This document shows, piece by piece, positions 8,892-17,934 of a stretch of DNA of 64,000 bases; position 1 is the first letter of the stretch; every line of letters begins with the position of its first letter. The translations under genes were made by a program, and so were the position numbers. Source of the DNA: Flagellimonas aquimarina (GTDB taxonomy: Bacteria; Bacteroidota; Bacteroidia; Flavobacteriales; Flavobacteriaceae); assembly GCF_003149745.1 (NCBI RefSeq), contig NZ_QGEG01000002.1:930001-994000 (forward strand), in the 5' to 3' direction. A model generated the notes under the pieces. It saw only the letters and a program-made list of their open reading frames with translations, had not been told where the DNA came from and made no database searches.

Positions 8892-10166
8892 CTACATGTT
8901 CAGATAATCCAATGCGAGTTGGGTCATTGTTTTTACGCCCAATAATAAGCCACTGTCATCAATTTTAAAATCTGGGGTATGATGGGGAAAAGATTCAGTA
9001 TTTCCGGGTGTCATTCCTCCAAGGAAAAAATAAAATCCTGGCACTTTTTCTTGAAAATAGCTAAAATCCTCGGCACCGGTAATGGCTTTGTGAATGCTAA
9101 CATTTTCTGGTCCTGCAACTTTATTTAGGGTAGGGGCCATCTGAGCCGTCAAATCCAAATCATTGTACGTAATGGCCGTAGAAGTATGAATATCTATGGT
9201 AGCTTCCCCACCATAAACTTTGGCAATTGCCGGCACCATCTCTTCCATACGTTTATTGATGAACTTTTGCATTTCATAATCGAGGGTTCTTATGGTACCT
9301 ATCATTTCTGCACTCTCAGGAATAATATTGGAACGGACCCCACTGGTTATTTTGCCCACGGATATAACAGCGGCTTCGTTAATCAGTTCGGTTTCCCTAC
9401 TTATAATAGTCTGTAAGCCATCAATAATTTTCGCACTGATCAAGATTGGGTCAACTCCGCCCCAAGGTTGGGAACCATGTGTCTGCTTTCCTTTTACATT
9501 GATCACAAAACGTTGGGCAGAAGCCATACTGCCTCCTGGCTTGTATTTTACAGTTCCTACTGGGGTTTGTGAGTTAATATGAAGACCAAAAATGGCATCT
9601 ACATTTGGATTGGTAAGCACGCCTTCTTTTACCATTAGCAATGCTCCTCCTTCTTCACCTGGTGGAGGTCCTTCTTCAGCTGGTTGAAAGATAAATTTTA
9701 CTGTCCCATTGATTTTATCCTTGTTTTTAGAAAGTACTTCGGCAACCCCCATTAAAATTGCAGTATGGGTATCGTGTCCGCATGCATGCATGACACCTAC
9801 ACTTTTGCCCAGAAACTCTGACTTAACCTCAGATTTGTACGGAAGGTCATTACGTTCGGTTACAGGCAGCGCGTCAATATCAGCTCTTAGTGCTACCACT
9901 TTTCCTGGTTGGTCACCCTTAAGTAAGCCAACAACACCGGTTACTGCCACCCCTGTTTGAACTTCAATGCCAAGGGATTTTAGATGTTTTGCAATTTTCT
10001 CGGCAGTTTTAAACTCTCTATTGCTTAATTCAGGGTTTTGATGGATATCTCGCCTCCATTCAATTACTTTATTTTCAACCGCAGAATAGTCTTTTTCTAG
10101 GTTTGGGCTTTGTGCCCAAAAGGACAAACTTGTTAAAAGGAAAGTAAGTGTGAAAATTTTGTTCAT
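8892..10166 (-). CDS. M20 family amidohydrolase/carboxypeptidase, secreted
   Basis: A 424-residue dizinc hydrolase of the M20D type (hippurate hydrolase / N-acyl-amino-acid amidohydrolase / IAA-conjugate hydrolase group). A signal peptide is visible (FTLTFLLTSLSFWAQ). Metal-binding signatures are MHACGHDTHT, FQPAEEGPPPGEEGGA and a late GAEDFSYF histidine/glutamate region. It probably cleaves N-acyl or peptide bonds in the periplasm, releasing amino acids. It lies 11 bp downstream of the DsrE-like gene and one base upstream of the glutamate-synthase-like gene, forming one operon with them. Exact substrate unknown. Confidence 0.93.
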   Translation of the reverse strand: MNKIFTLTFLLTSLSFWAQSPNLEKDYSAVENKVIEWRRDIHQNPELSNREFKTAEKIAKHLKSLGIEVQTGVAVTGVVGLLKGDQPGKVVALRADIDALPVTERNDLPYKSEVKSEFLGKSVGVMHACGHDTHTAILMGVAEVLSKNKDKINGTVKFIFQPAEEGPPPGEEGGALLMVKEGVLTNPNVDAIFGLHINSQTPVGTVKYKPGGSMASAQRFVINVKGKQTHGSQPWGGVDPILISAKIIDGLQTIISRETELINEAAVISVGKITSGVRSNIIPESAEMIGTIRTLDYEMQKFINKRMEEMVPAIAKVYGGEATIDIHTSTAITYNDLDLTAQMAPTLNKVAGPENVSIHKAITGAEDFSYFQEKVPGFYFFLGGMTPGNTESFPHHTPDFKIDDSGLLLGVKTMTQLALDYLNM

Positions 10167-10177
10167 ATATGTTGGAT

Positions 10178-10717
10178 TTAAAATTTTATAAGTCGATAAC
10201 CTTCATTTTGAAGTTGAATTAGCGCTGTCATGGCCGAAAGCGAAATTTTGGTCCCGGAAATAAGTTCGTTTTTAGGATATTTCCGTGAATTTGAAGATTG
10301 ACCACAAAGAATGACCTCCACCCCAGCATCCATCAATGTTTTTACCATATCATAACTAGGGTTGGGAACCCCAAACCTGGACTCGTAGGCTTCATTGTCA
10401 ATAACATCTTTTGAAGCTTTGTTATGCACTACCAATGCTACTTTGAGCTGTTCTTGAGGAACACCGCCTTGAACGTGCATGTTCAAGAATCGTGCAGCAG
10501 TTTCAATACTTCTGTTGATTTCAGTATGAGATTCAGGGCTGTTCATAATATCAAAAACAACTTTGAACTCTGCATTGATATCTGTTTTAAAATCTGGATT
10601 CTCAACAGACCAAACTGCGCCATATTTTTCAATTACCGGGCCCGTTTGTTTCTTTTGGGCATTTCCTGCTAGACAAATCAAACCAAAAAATAAAAGGGAA
10701 AAATAGTTGTGTTTCAT
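10178..10717 (-). CDS. Periplasmic DsrE-family protein
   Basis: A 179-residue protein with a signal peptide (about 1-20, ending GNAQ). The rest resembles the DsrE/DsrF/YchN fold: VALVVHNKASKDVI, a predicted Rossmann-like alternation, and the segment MDAGVEVILCGQSSN, which carries the single cysteine after the leader, where DsrE proteins keep their sulfur-carrying residue. DsrE proteins relay sulfur or act in redox chemistry. Export suggests a periplasmic role, but none is established. It is the first gene of the minus-strand operon ahead of the M20 peptidase and is divergent from the UvrD-type helicase gene. Confidence 0.82.
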   Translation of the reverse strand: MKHNYFSLLFFGLICLAGNAQKKQTGPVIEKYGAVWSVENPDFKTDINAEFKVVFDIMNSPESHTEINRSIETAARFLNMHVQGGVPQEQLKVALVVHNKASKDVIDNEAYESRFGVPNPSYDMVKTLMDAGVEVILCGQSSNSRKYPKNELISGTKISLSAMTALIQLQNEGYRLIKF

Positions 10718-10851
10718 TATTTACTGTTGAGTGTCTAAATATATTCAAAATCAAATTAAAACCCGTTTCGTGTTTATAAGTATTGAAAGGATGATTTTAG
10801 CATGAAACCATTATTAGCTAATTTCACGTTTACTTTAAAATACCTGAGCGT

Positions 10852-13182
10852 TTGAATACTTTTTTGGATGAATTGAATGATGCGCAGCGAGCCCCTGTGC
10901 TGCACAAAGATGGACCTCTAATGGTTATTGCTGGCGCAGGTTCTGGAAAGACCCGTGTTTTGACCTACCGGATTGCATATTTGATGGATCAAGGTGTAGA
11001 TTCTTTCAATATTTTGGCATTGACCTTTACCAATAAGGCCGCTCGCGAAATGAAAAAGAGAATCGCAACCATTGTTGGCAGCTCGGAGGCAAAGAACTTA
11101 TGGATGGGTACGTTTCACTCGGTTTTTGCAAAATTGCTACGTTTTGATGGTGATAAGCTTGGCTATCCAAGTAACTTCACAATCTATGATACGCAAGATT
11201 CACAACGATTGATTGCTTCTATCATTAAAGAAATGGGGCTCGACAAGGATATTTATAAGTACAAACAAATACAAAATAGAATATCTTCATATAAAAACAG
11301 CCTGGTTACGGTAAAGGCTTATTTCCAAAATCCAGAGTTGGTAGAGGCCGATGCTATGGCCAAGCGACCCAGACTTGGAGAAATCTACCAGAATTATGTG
11401 GATCGCTGTTTTAAGGCAGGCGCAATGGATTTTGATGACCTTTTATTGCGAACAAATGAGCTATTGACCCGTTTCCCAGAGGTTTTAATGAAATATCAAG
11501 ATAGATTCAGGTACATCTTGGTAGATGAGTACCAAGATACCAATCACTCTCAGTACCTAATTGTAAAGGCATTGTCTGATCGGTACCAGAATATCTGTGT
11601 GGTAGGGGATGATGCTCAAAGTATCTATTCATTTAGAGGTGCAAACATTAACAACATTTTGAATTTTCAACGAGATTATGATAACGTTGGAATGTACCGC
11701 TTGGAGCAAAACTATAGATCAACGAAGAATATTGTAAATGCTGCCAATTCAATTATTGAGAAGAACAAGAATCAGTTGGAAAAAGAAGTTTGGACTTCCA
11801 ACGATGAGGGCAATAAGATAAAAATACACAGAAGTATTACGGATGCGGAAGAAGGCCGGTATGTAGCGGCATCTATTTTTGAGAATCGCATGCAGCACCA
11901 AATGCAAAATGGAGAATTTGCCGTGTTGTATCGCACCAATTCTCAATCTAGGTCTATTGAGGATGCCCTGCGAAAAAAAGATATCCCGTACCGTATTTAT
12001 GGAGGACTTTCTTTTTATCAACGTAAAGAAATTAAGGATGTACTGGCTTATTTACGTTTGGTAATAAACCCAAAAGATGAAGAAGCTTTAAAACGCATAA
12101 TCAATTTTCCGGCAAGAGGAATAGGGCAGACTACGGTTGATAAGTTGGTTGTTGCCGCTAACCATTACGGCCGTTCTATTTTTGAAGTAATTGAGAACCT
12201 TGCTAAGCTCAACTTAAAGATCAATGGGGGCACAGCCCGGAAGCTAGATGACTTTGCAACCATGATCAAGAGTTTTCAAATTATGAATGAAGGCTCAGAT
12301 GCTTTTACCCTTGCAGAGCATGTTGCCAAAAAGACAGGTTTGTTATTGGAATTTAAAAAAGATGGCACTCCTGAAGGTATTGGCAGAATGGAGAATATTG
12401 AGGAGTTACTCAATGGTATTCAAGATTTTGTAGAGGGACAAAAGGAGCTTGCGGATGCGACAGGGAGTCTTACAGAGTTTTTAGAAGATGTTGCACTGGC
12501 TTCAGATTTGGATAAAGATACGGGAGATGATGACCGAGTAGCGTTAATGACCATACACTTGGCCAAGGGATTGGAGTTTCCTTATGTCTATGTGGTTGGA
12601 ATGGAGGAAGATCTATTCCCTTCTGCAATGAGCATGAACACTAGAAGTGAATTAGAAGAAGAGCGAAGGCTGTTCTATGTGGCATTGACTAGAGCAGAAA
12701 AGCAAGCCTTTCTTACATATACCCAAAACAGGTATAGATGGGGAAAACTTATTGATGCAGAGCCAAGCAGGTTTCTAGAGGAGATTGATGAACAATATGT
12801 TGAAAATCTCACCCCTGTCAATGATGGATATCGATATAAATCGATGATAGACACCAATATTTTTGGGGAAGTGGATAAAAGCAAATTACGTCAAATAAAG
12901 CCTAAGAATGGAGCTCCCCCTGCTGTACATAAGCCCAATGAAAACCAGCTTAGAAAACTCAGAAAATTAAAACCCGAACTCGCAGCTCCTGCAACCAATA
13001 CTGGCATTGTTGATCCTAACTTGAAAGAAGGCTCTTTGGTAAATCATACCCGTTTTGGAAAAGGAAAAGTTTTAAAAATTGAGGGGGTTGGGAATGATAA
13101 AAAAGCCGAAATCCAATTTGAGAGAGGGGATATTAAAAAACTATTGCTCCGGTTTGCAAAACTTGAGGTCTTGGGAGGTTAG
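10852..13182 (+). CDS. UvrD/PcrA-family superfamily 1 DNA helicase
   Basis: A 776-residue 3'-5' helicase for repair and replication. Motifs in order: Q-motif LNDAQRAPV, Walker A AGAGSGKT at 27-34, LTFTNKAAREMKKR, VDEYQDTN, GDDAQSIYSFRGA, motif IV QNYRST, VALMTIHLAKGLEFPYV and LFYVALTRAEKQ. The last 50 residues form a PcrA-type C-terminal Tudor-like module (GSLVNHTRFGKGKVLKI). No in-frame ATG precedes the conserved N-terminus and an in-frame stop lies about 30 bases upstream, so TTG at 10852 is the likely start. It is divergent from the DsrE operon across 134 bp. Confidence 0.95.
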   Translation: MNTFLDELNDAQRAPVLHKDGPLMVIAGAGSGKTRVLTYRIAYLMDQGVDSFNILALTFTNKAAREMKKRIATIVGSSEAKNLWMGTFHSVFAKLLRFDGDKLGYPSNFTIYDTQDSQRLIASIIKEMGLDKDIYKYKQIQNRISSYKNSLVTVKAYFQNPELVEADAMAKRPRLGEIYQNYVDRCFKAGAMDFDDLLLRTNELLTRFPEVLMKYQDRFRYILVDEYQDTNHSQYLIVKALSDRYQNICVVGDDAQSIYSFRGANINNILNFQRDYDNVGMYRLEQNYRSTKNIVNAANSIIEKNKNQLEKEVWTSNDEGNKIKIHRSITDAEEGRYVAASIFENRMQHQMQNGEFAVLYRTNSQSRSIEDALRKKDIPYRIYGGLSFYQRKEIKDVLAYLRLVINPKDEEALKRIINFPARGIGQTTVDKLVVAANHYGRSIFEVIENLAKLNLKINGGTARKLDDFATMIKSFQIMNEGSDAFTLAEHVAKKTGLLLEFKKDGTPEGIGRMENIEELLNGIQDFVEGQKELADATGSLTEFLEDVALASDLDKDTGDDDRVALMTIHLAKGLEFPYVYVVGMEEDLFPSAMSMNTRSELEEERRLFYVALTRAEKQAFLTYTQNRYRWGKLIDAEPSRFLEEIDEQYVENLTPVNDGYRYKSMIDTNIFGEVDKSKLRQIKPKNGAPPAVHKPNENQLRKLRKLKPELAAPATNTGIVDPNLKEGSLVNHTRFGKGKVLKIEGVGNDKKAEIQFERGDIKKLLLRFAKLEVLGG

Positions 13183-13351
13183 GTGCCATAATCATTGAAT
13201 AAAACCGCAGAAGACTTGATTGGTCAATTCGACTATCGGGTTTACTTTGTTAAAAGAAAAAGTGTAAATGCCAAAGAAGCCCGTTTGATCACCATAATTT
13301 GGATTACATTGGATTTCTTCTGTATTTATAGTGCTTGTGTCTTTTAGCCGC

Positions 13352-14530
13352 TCAGCGAAGAGTATATTTTTTTTTTTTGATCATTGCCTTTGCCATGTAT
13401 TTTGAAAGAACAAGTTTTTCTTTGGATAAATCATAAATTAACAAGGGCCATGCTTCTGGAACGCCGCTACCTGAAAAGAAAATAAATTCATCCTTTTTGC
13501 CAATTAGACTACCATAACCTTCAATCTTAACAGTATTCTCATGGTCTGGGGAATAAACTGAAATTTGTGTGCTTTCATTTTCGTAATTTCGTGCTACTTG
13601 TATTTCCAGCTGATCAGTGAACGTATAGATAGCCGTACCATCTTCAATATTTTTAAATAACGGAAACTCTGAACCATCTAAAAAATTAAAGGGATTGCTT
13701 ATATCAAAATCTTTTTCCTGTAGGTTGTAATCTGAGTTGGTTTCACCTCTGGTGTATTGTTGAAGGTACTTTTTGCCGTCAAATGTTAAGGGCCTGTACA
13801 CAACTGTAGAACCCCAAATTTCGGGTATCAAAATTAAAGACCCATCTTTTTCGATATTAAAATCCATTTGAGATTCAAAACTCAATTCTGCTAAGTTATA
13901 TGATGAAACCATGGATTTTTGGTCGTTTGGAAATACGTGAGTTTCTTCCAAATTTTCATTCCTGAAGGTGTATGCATCTATTCGGTAGTAATAATCAGTG
14001 GTCGAAGTCTTTCCCCAGCCATGAAAAATGTAAATAGGATGATTCCTTTCTGTTCTTAAAATATATATTTCGTTATAGTTTATTGGATTTCCACTTAACA
14101 ATTTTGGAACTACTTTTTTATTCAAAGTAAAAAGTACAATGTTTTTATAATCTATCATAGATCCTCCCATTCGGGTATCCCATGAGAATACACCTATTTT
14201 CTCATCATCTGAGAATGCAAAAGTAAAATCATGTTTTTTATAGCGATACAATGTTCTTATCTCGGCCAATATTCCTGGGGTTTTGACATTTTCTATAGCC
14301 TGTTTTATATCCTTATTAATACGGCTTATGGATGCATGGGATGAAGAATCATCAAGATCTATATCTGATAATTTTTGAAGCAGCTGGTCTAAAGTGTCAA
14401 CTACCTGTCTACCATTATCAAAATGGAATGTTTTAGAATCTAATTTGTTTTCTATTTTTTGATTAGAGCAGCTTAAAAAGACTAAAAAGAGGAAAAAAGT
14501 AAAGGTTCTAATGGAGAGGTTAAGTATCAT
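13352..14530 (-). CDS. Hypothetical lipoprotein
   Basis: The chosen ATG at 14530 gives a lipoprotein signal (TFTFFLFLVFLSCSN, lipobox FLSC) that the longer frame would bury. The mature part (about 370 residues) is mostly beta-strand-like with many aromatic residues; I recognise no domain. Segments such as IGVFSWDTRMGGSMIDY and IYIFHGWGKTSTTDYYYRI suggest a sandwich or propeller fold, but this is weak. Its 3' end lies 170 bp from the helicase gene, which runs toward it. It shows no operon partner. Likely anchored in the outer or inner membrane facing the periplasm; function unknown. Confidence 0.7.
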   Translation of the reverse strand: MILNLSIRTFTFFLFLVFLSCSNQKIENKLDSKTFHFDNGRQVVDTLDQLLQKLSDIDLDDSSSHASISRINKDIKQAIENVKTPGILAEIRTLYRYKKHDFTFAFSDDEKIGVFSWDTRMGGSMIDYKNIVLFTLNKKVVPKLLSGNPINYNEIYILRTERNHPIYIFHGWGKTSTTDYYYRIDAYTFRNENLEETHVFPNDQKSMVSSYNLAELSFESQMDFNIEKDGSLILIPEIWGSTVVYRPLTFDGKKYLQQYTRGETNSDYNLQEKDFDISNPFNFLDGSEFPLFKNIEDGTAIYTFTDQLEIQVARNYENESTQISVYSPDHENTVKIEGYGSLIGKKDEFIFFSGSGVPEAWPLLIYDLSKEKLVLSKYMAKAMIKKKKYTLR

Positions 14531-14799
14531 GATTTGGAATGATTGGTTTAAAATCAAAATAAAAATGACACTTTTTTTAGTTGGGTGGAGATAGAAATGG
14601 ATCTGTGGCCATTCTCGTTTGATAAACAATGTGTTTGATCAAAGCAATACGGTTATACTTAAAAATGTGGTTTTCACACCTTCCAGTAAGACTCAACTAT
14701 TAGATTTGACCATAATCTTTGTTACTTTGTAGTTAATCTGGCTATAAAAGATTGATGTGTTTTAAATTTCAAGGTCGATTTCACTTAAATTAAATTCAA

Positions 14800-15420
14800 A
14801 TGGCAGAGCTTATAAAGCTTTATGAAGAAAATCCAAATCCTAAACTTGTTGAGCGAATTGGAAATGTATTGCGAAAAGGAGGGTTGATTATTTATCCTAC
14901 CGATACCGTTTATGGTTTGGGATGCGATATCACAAATTCCAAAGCTTTGGCCAAAATTGCCCGAATTAAGGGGATAAAATTGGAAAAAGCCAATTGGTCG
15001 TTTATCTGTGCAGACTTGAGTAACCTTTCAGATTTTGTAAGACAAATAGATTCTGTGACATTCAAGATTTTGAAAAGGGCACTCCCTGGACCTTACACCT
15101 TTGTTCTTCCCGGCAATAATAATCTTCCAAAAGATTTTAAAAAAAAGAAGACAGTAGGAATAAGAGTGCCGGATAATGAAATTGTAAAGGCCTTGGTCAC
15201 AGAATTGGGAAATCCCATTGTTTCTACCTCTATTTATGATGAAGACGATATTTTGGAATACACAACCGATCCTGAACTCATATTTGAAAAATGGAAAAAT
15301 CTAGTGGATATTGTTATTGATGGGGGGTATGGTGGAAATATAGCGTCTACTGTGATAGACCTGTCTTCTGGAGAACCTGAAGTGATTAGAGAGGGAAAGG
15401 GGAGTCTGGATATTTTTTAA
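14800..15420 (+). CDS. tsaC: L-threonylcarbamoyladenylate synthase
   Basis: A Sua5/YciO/YrdC/YwlC-family enzyme that makes threonylcarbamoyl-AMP from threonine, bicarbonate and ATP for the t6A37 modification of tRNAs reading ANN codons. The 206-residue length matches the single-domain form without the Sua5 extension. Typical segments are GGLIIYPTDTVYGLGCD (about 27-43), the LPGPYTFVLPG strand and KKTVGIRVPDN, followed by the STSIYDEDD region. YciO-type relatives look similar, so the t6A role is probable but not certain. It stands alone, with a strong hairpin 16 bp after the stop shared with the convergent OmpA gene. Confidence 0.9.
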   Translation: MAELIKLYEENPNPKLVERIGNVLRKGGLIIYPTDTVYGLGCDITNSKALAKIARIKGIKLEKANWSFICADLSNLSDFVRQIDSVTFKILKRALPGPYTFVLPGNNNLPKDFKKKKTVGIRVPDNEIVKALVTELGNPIVSTSIYDEDDILEYTTDPELIFEKWKNLVDIVIDGGYGGNIASTVIDLSSGEPEVIREGKGSLDIF

Positions 15421-15436
15421 AAAGGCTGTAAAAATA

Positions 15437-15460
15437 AAAAGCGGCCCTAGGGCCGCTTTT
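15437..15460. terminator. Bidirectional terminator hairpin
   Basis: An 11-bp perfect inverted repeat (15437-15447 with 15450-15460), GC-rich in the middle and flanked by A and T runs. It lies between the convergent tsaC and OmpA genes and fits termination in both directions. Confidence 0.85.
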
Positions 15461-15480
15461 AAATTTTTTTCTAATATACA

Positions 15481-16353
15481 TTAGTTTCCAGATCCACTAA
15501 TTGCTGGATCTTTCATTCCTTCTTCTATCATATTGTAGAACTGGTCAATTTTTGGAAGAACAACAATACGAGTTCTTCTATTTTTTGCCCTTTCTGCAGC
15601 GGTATCATTTGATGCTAACGGTACATAGAAACTTCTTCCAGCCGCCGTCATACGCTCAGGAGCAACATTGAATTCTTTTTGTAAAGTTCTTACAATGGCT
15701 GTTGCTCTTTTTGCACTTAAATCCCAGTTGTCAACCAATACACCACTAGAATATGGAACGTTATCTGTATGGCCTTCTACCAAGAATTCAAAATCTGGTT
15801 TGTTGTTTACAACTTTAGCAACTTTACCTAAGACTCCTTTAGCAGCATTAGTTATGTTATAACTTCCACTACGGAATAATAGTTTATCTGAGATGGAAAC
15901 AAACACCACACCTTTTTCAACACTGATTTCAATGTCTTCATCATCCAAATTGCCAAGAACTCCCTTTAAACTTTGAACCAAAGAAAGGTTTACAGAATCT
16001 CTTCTTGTAACAGCATCTTGTAATTTTCTTATGGTTAAATCTTTTTCTTGAAGACTTTCTAGGGATTTTTCAAGATTTTCGGCACCTTTTGTGGTTAATG
16101 TGGTCAAATTCCCCATGTTGTTGATCAACTCTTGGTTGTTTGCCTTCAAAAATGCATTTTGATCTTCAAGCGTTTGCAACTTTGAGGTTGCAGATGCTTT
16201 TTCCTCTAAACAGTCATTAAGTTTAACTGTTGCTGAGTTCAAAAGATCTTGGGTTTCTTTTTGCTGTGCTTCTAGCTCAGCATATTTTTTTTGTGACACA
16301 CATGAAGACAACAAAATTGCCATCGTTAATGTTCCTAGGAAAACTTTTTTCAT
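15481..16353 (-). CDS. OmpA-family peptidoglycan-binding lipoprotein
   Basis: A 290-residue outer-membrane lipoprotein. The signal ends in the lipobox LLSSC (Cys18), followed by VSQKKYAELEAQQKE, the typical start of this Bacteroidota family. A coiled coil covers about 20-130, and a C-terminal OmpA domain about 160-270. The peptidoglycan-binding residues are present: GHTDNVP, DNWDLSAKRA and KNRRTRIVV. It tethers the outer membrane to the cell wall. It is monocistronic, with a terminator-like hairpin just past the stop. A degenerate paralogue lies at 6502-7275. Confidence 0.93.
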   Translation of the reverse strand: MKKVFLGTLTMAILLSSCVSQKKYAELEAQQKETQDLLNSATVKLNDCLEEKASATSKLQTLEDQNAFLKANNQELINNMGNLTTLTTKGAENLEKSLESLQEKDLTIRKLQDAVTRRDSVNLSLVQSLKGVLGNLDDEDIEISVEKGVVFVSISDKLLFRSGSYNITNAAKGVLGKVAKVVNNKPDFEFLVEGHTDNVPYSSGVLVDNWDLSAKRATAIVRTLQKEFNVAPERMTAAGRSFYVPLASNDTAAERAKNRRTRIVVLPKIDQFYNMIEEGMKDPAISGSGN

Positions 16354-16388
16354 AATTCTGGGTATATAAATTAAAGATTGTTAGATAT

Positions 16389-16396
16389 CAAAGTTA
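16389..16396 (-). promoter_or_regulatory. Candidate -7 element of the OmpA gene
   Basis: On the minus strand this reads TAACTTTG, an exact match to the Bacteroidota -7 consensus TAnnTTTG, 36 nt upstream of the OmpA start. A second match (TAATTTTG, 16407-16414) lies just upstream. Neither has a convincing -33 element at standard distance. Confidence 0.4.
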
Positions 16397-16447
16397 AATT
16401 GTCAGGCAAAATTAGATAAAAAGCAAATTTTAAATATTTCGGCATCG

Positions 16448-17449
16448 TTAATCTTTTACTAAAATGTTAAAATTCTTTATTTGATGTACGAAATGAGACC
16501 AGACTATGGATGTTGTTGAATAGTACTTTAATATAAAATTAGCTTTTTCCCTCTTTTTGTAAAACCTTCTAAAGTTAGCATAAAAACTTAGATGCGCTTG
16601 TAAAATGGCAATGCAATGATTGAACTTAAGCTGAAAAATAAAACGTAAAGCTGCTATCCCATCCAGGATTAATCGTAAAAAAATTATGGGTAATGCCTTC
16701 TTTCTAGGTAGGTTCTTGGTAATTGAGTACAAAGAGTTTCTAAAATTTAGAAATGTCTTCTTCGGATCCATGTTCTTTAATGTAGAGCCTCCCAAATGAT
16801 ATACCTGACTTTTTCCTACATAGTACACTTTGTAATTTGAGTTTTTTGCCCTCCAACAAAGGTCTATTTCCTCTTGATGGGCAAAATAATCCTCATCAAA
16901 CCCTTTTAAAGACCTAAATACATCACTTTTAATGAACATACATGCACCAGTGGCCCAAAAAACTTCTTTAACATCATTGTACTGTCCTATATCCTTTTCC
17001 AGGGCTTGGAATATTCTACCTCTACAAAATGGATACCCAAGTTTATCAATAAAACCACCAGCGGCCCCTGCGTACTCAAAATACTCCTTTCGTTTTAAGT
17101 CTAATATTTTGGGTTGAATAATGGCGGCTTCGGGGATGGTATTAAAAGTGTTAAGTATTGGTTCCAACCAATTGGGAGTGACTTCAACATCAGAGTTTAA
17201 AAGACAAAAAATATCTGCCTCAATGTTTTTTAATCCGTCGTTGTATCCCTTTGCAAATCCACCGTTTGTAGTATTTTGGACAACCTCTATTGCAGGATAA
17301 GTATTTTTAACAAATGCAACCGAATCATCTGTGCTGGCATTGTCAACAACATATATGCTTGCTCCATTTGAATGGGCAATAACAGAGGGAAGAAATCTTT
17401 TGAGCAATGCCTTCCCGTTCCAATTTAATATAACAATGGCAACTTTCAA
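16448..17449 (-). CDS. Family 2 glycosyltransferase
   Basis: A 333-residue GT-A glycosyltransferase, close to bacterial rhamnosyltransferase-like enzymes that extend surface polysaccharides. Seen are the start VAIVILNWNG, VVDNASTDDS (nucleotide-sugar binding), LLNSDVE (the DxD equivalent), the ATGACMFIKSDVF and GFDEDYFAHQEEIDLCWRA acceptor/catalytic region, and a C-terminal amphipathic tail of about 80 residues that may bind the membrane. Sugar and acceptor cannot be read from sequence. Its start is 12 bp after the end of the nuclease-fold gene upstream, so the two are probably co-transcribed. Confidence 0.92.
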   Translation of the reverse strand: MKVAIVILNWNGKALLKRFLPSVIAHSNGASIYVVDNASTDDSVAFVKNTYPAIEVVQNTTNGGFAKGYNDGLKNIEADIFCLLNSDVEVTPNWLEPILNTFNTIPEAAIIQPKILDLKRKEYFEYAGAAGGFIDKLGYPFCRGRIFQALEKDIGQYNDVKEVFWATGACMFIKSDVFRSLKGFDEDYFAHQEEIDLCWRAKNSNYKVYYVGKSQVYHLGGSTLKNMDPKKTFLNFRNSLYSITKNLPRKKALPIIFLRLILDGIAALRFIFQLKFNHCIAILQAHLSFYANFRRFYKKREKANFILKYYSTTSIVWSHFVHQIKNFNILVKD

Positions 17450-17461
17450 AACGGGAGCAAA

Positions 17462-17908
17462 TTAACGGCTAAAATCAGGAATTTCCTTCAAAAACCTATA
17501 TTTTTCATTTTTAAAATCCATTTCACAGTAATAATGCTCCATACCATTGGTTACCATGAGATAGTTCGATTTTAAAAGATAGTTGTACTGGGCAATTTGG
17601 TCAAACGTTGTTTGTTTAATTTTTATCTCTGGCGATTTGCACTCTATCAGGGTTTCTATCGTTCCATTTGGTTTAAAAACAACAATGTCATAACGTTTTT
17701 TTAGATTGTTGACAATCAATTGCTTTTCTATATTGATGAGACTTGCGGGGTATTTTTTTGTAAAAATCAAATAATGTATTACATGCTGTCGTACCCACTC
17801 TTCGGGCTGTAAGACCACAAATTTTTTACGAATCACATCAAAGATGTGGAGCCTATTTTCGCTACTTTTGATTCTAAATGAATACTTGGGAAAGTTCAAC
17901 GCTTGCAT
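17462..17908 (-). CDS. HsdR N-terminal-like nuclease-fold protein
   Basis: A 148-residue protein that looks like the type I restriction HsdR N-terminal domain (HSDR_N_2) standing alone. The PD-(D/E)XK signature is visible: RYDIVVF supplies the Asp, and LIECKSPE supplies the E-x-K on the next strand. EEWVRQHVIHYLI matches the helix that opens the domain. No helicase or methylase gene is nearby, so it is not a restriction system. It starts 26 bp from the divergent holA start; I recall this pairing in other Flavobacteriia. Its role is unknown. A structure-specific nuclease or DNA-binding protein is possible. Confidence 0.82.
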   Translation of the reverse strand: MQALNFPKYSFRIKSSENRLHIFDVIRKKFVVLQPEEWVRQHVIHYLIFTKKYPASLINIEKQLIVNNLKKRYDIVVFKPNGTIETLIECKSPEIKIKQTTFDQIAQYNYLLKSNYLMVTNGMEHYYCEMDFKNEKYRFLKEIPDFSR

Positions 17909-17934
17909 TGAACAAATTTGATGATTTTTTCTGA

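Noticed and set aside
13195-13347. A 50-codon open frame with TTG start on the plus strand after the helicase gene
   Set aside because: No recognised motif, a weak start, no coupling to a neighbour, and its hydrophobic end looks like a chance frame in the gap. Kept only as a possibility.
17462-17908. Restriction-modification system
   Set aside because: Only the HsdR-N-like domain is present; no methylase, specificity or helicase gene is in the region.
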